Below are positions 22,364 to 23,062 of a DNA stretch of 23,062 nt, piece after piece. Below the pieces are notes generated by a model. It had not been told where the DNA came from. It searched no databases and saw nothing but the letters and a program-made list of their open reading frames with translations. Position numbers and translations under genes: made by a program. How positions within the stretch are numbered: the stretch's first letter is position 1; every line of letters begins with the position of its first letter. The DNA comes from an uncultured Gluconobacter sp. (GTDB lineage Bacteria; Pseudomonadota; Alphaproteobacteria; Acetobacterales; Acetobacteraceae), in NCBI GenBank assembly GCA_937880175.1, contig CALFLO010000141.1, forward strand, positions 1 through 23,062, read 5' to 3'.

Positions 22364-22870
22364 ATGACAGCCAATCAGACCCCCCAAACCGTTCATTATG
22401 CGACCGTCACCTGGGACCAGCTCCATCGTGACGCGCGCCTTCTGGCCGCAACCCTCATGCAGAAGCATGGCCCTTTTCGTGGAATCGTCGCCATTACCCG
22501 TGGTGGCCTGATCCCTGCTGCAATTCTTGGCCGGGAAATGGGCTGCCGCCTGATCGAGAGCGTCTCGGTCATCAGCTATGCGGGTGAGGAAGGCACGCAG
22601 CATGAGCCCAAGGTCGTCAAGCCACCTGTCGCCGCTGGCGATGGTGAAGGCTTTCTGATCGTGGATGACCTCGTGGATTCGGGTGTGACGGCCCGCATCG
22701 TCCGTGAACTGCTGCCCAAAGCCGTTTTCGCCTGCCTCTATGCCAAGCCCGAAGGCAAGCCCTTCACGGATCACTATGTGACCGAAGTCGCGCAGGACAC
22801 CTGGGTACTGTTTCCGTGGGATACGGCACCGCTTTTCGTGCCCCCGCTCGTAAGAAGTGAAGGCGAATAA
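22364..22870 (+). CDS. gpt: Xanthine/guanine phosphoribosyltransferase
   Basis: Members of this family join PRPP to xanthine, guanine or hypoxanthine to make nucleotides in purine salvage. The 168 residues match the size of Gpt. The PRPP-binding loop is LIVDDLVDSGVTA (98-110). The RGGL segment (46-49) and the flexible-loop region VSVISYAGEEG (67-77) agree with the Gpt type. The C-terminal WVLFPWDT block holds the base-contacting Trp. ATG 22364 has GAGGAAG three bases upstream. An in-frame upstream ATG at 22316 has no ribosome site. Substrate preference (xanthine versus guanine) is not resolved by sequence alone. Confidence 0.92.
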   Translation: MTANQTPQTVHYATVTWDQLHRDARLLAATLMQKHGPFRGIVAITRGGLIPAAILGREMGCRLIESVSVISYAGEEGTQHEPKVVKPPVAAGDGEGFLIVDDLVDSGVTARIVRELLPKAVFACLYAKPEGKPFTDHYVTEVAQDTWVLFPWDTAPLFVPPLVRSEGE

Positions 22871-22879
22871 AAAACCCCC

Positions 22880-22908
22880 TTGCCTCAACCGGTCAGACAT
22901 CCTAGGTT
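22880..22908 (+). promoter_or_regulatory. Probable promoter of tRNA-Pro
   Basis: TTGCCT (22880-22885) and TAGGTT (22903-22908) are 17 bases apart, with the -10 ending ten bases before the tRNA 5' end. Match quality is four and three of six, but the position is exactly what a tRNA gene needs. Confidence 0.45.
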
Positions 22909-22918
22909 CCGGCCGGTT

Positions 22919-22995
22919 CGGGGCGTGGCGCAGCCTGGTAGCGCGCTTGTTTTGGGTACAAGAGGCCCCCGGTTCGAGTCCGGGCGCCCCGACCA
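22919..22995 (+). tRNA. tRNA-Pro (anticodon UGG)
   Basis: Acceptor arm CGGGGCG pairs with CGCCCCG, followed by A and CCA. The anticodon stem-loop CTTGT-TTTGGGT-ACAAG gives TGG. T-arm CCCGGTTCGAGTCCGGG is regular. 77 bases with CCA encoded. Confidence 0.98.
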
Positions 22996-23013
22996 GTTAA
23001 TGGCTTCATTGAT

Positions 23014-23062
23014 GCGCCCTTAGCTCAGCTGGATAGAGCAACAGCCTTCTAAGCTGTGGGTC
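23014..23062 (+). tRNA. tRNA-Arg (anticodon UCU), 3' end outside the window
   Basis: The 5' half is present: acceptor strand GCGCCCT, D-arm GCTCAGCTGGATAGAGC, and anticodon stem-loop ACAGC-CTTCTAA-GCTGT with anticodon TCT, then the start of the variable loop. The T-arm and acceptor 3' strand are beyond the edge. It lies 18 bases after tRNA-Pro, and the two may be co-transcribed. Confidence 0.95.

Noticed and set aside
1..23062. Mobile elements, CRISPR arrays, defence or toxin-antitoxin systems
   Set aside because: No transposase or integrase motif, no regularly spaced repeats, and no small two-gene toxin module found. Composition looks even along the window by eye.

Overview
The window is about 23 kb of a dense bacterial chromosome, roughly 60% G+C. 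It looks like an alphaproteobacterium of the acetic acid bacteria (Acetobacteraceae), and Gluconobacter or a close relative is my best guess. The grounds are the ffh-rpsP-rimM-trmD-rplS order running directly into leuCDB, a choline-kinase-fold homoserine kinase (ThrB2 type) beside ispH and rnhA, a TTG start on ffh, and the overall protein character. The genus is recalled from general knowledge and was not tested by a search. I see no insertion sequence, prophage, CRISPR array or toxin-antitoxin module. This is mostly housekeeping chromosome with some poorly characterised envelope genes in between.

Left part (1-7951): the Gly/Arg/Pro-rich tail of an upstream gene with its terminator, a tRNA-Ser(UGA) on the minus strand, and a secreted Spy-like LTxxQ protein. 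Two nested hairpins precede ffh. Then comes one long plus-strand run: ffh (protein targeting), rpsP, rimM, trmD and rplS (ribosome and tRNA maturation), and leuC, leuD, leuB (leucine synthesis). These have short gaps or stop/start overlaps and end at a strong terminator.

Middle part (7952-15700): two tandem, overlapping class I aminotransferase paralogues followed by an M3-family metallopeptidase, closed by a perfect hairpin. Next are a secreted thioredoxin-like protein (minus), a small two-helix membrane protein (plus), a DUF423 membrane protein (minus), a DUF4142-type lipoprotein followed by a PduO-type cobalamin adenosyltransferase (plus), and a charged coiled-coil protein with an AT-hook-like motif behind a 215-base leader rich in inverted repeats.

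Right part (15695-23062): an OPT-family transporter and an unknown lipoprotein on the minus strand. Then ispH, thrB and rnhA on the plus strand (isoprenoid precursor, threonine synthesis, RNA/DNA hybrid removal), tRNA-Asn(GUU), a bidirectional terminator, a minus-strand MFS exporter, and a xanthine/guanine-type phosphoribosyltransferase. The window ends with tRNA-Pro(UGG) and a tRNA-Arg(UCU) cut by the window edge.

Nothing here is a convincing new defence or mobile system. The most worthwhile leads are the overlapping aminotransferase pair, the ffh leader with a promoter inside a hairpin, the coiled-coil/AT-hook protein with its structured leader, and the unknown lipoprotein and small membrane protein.
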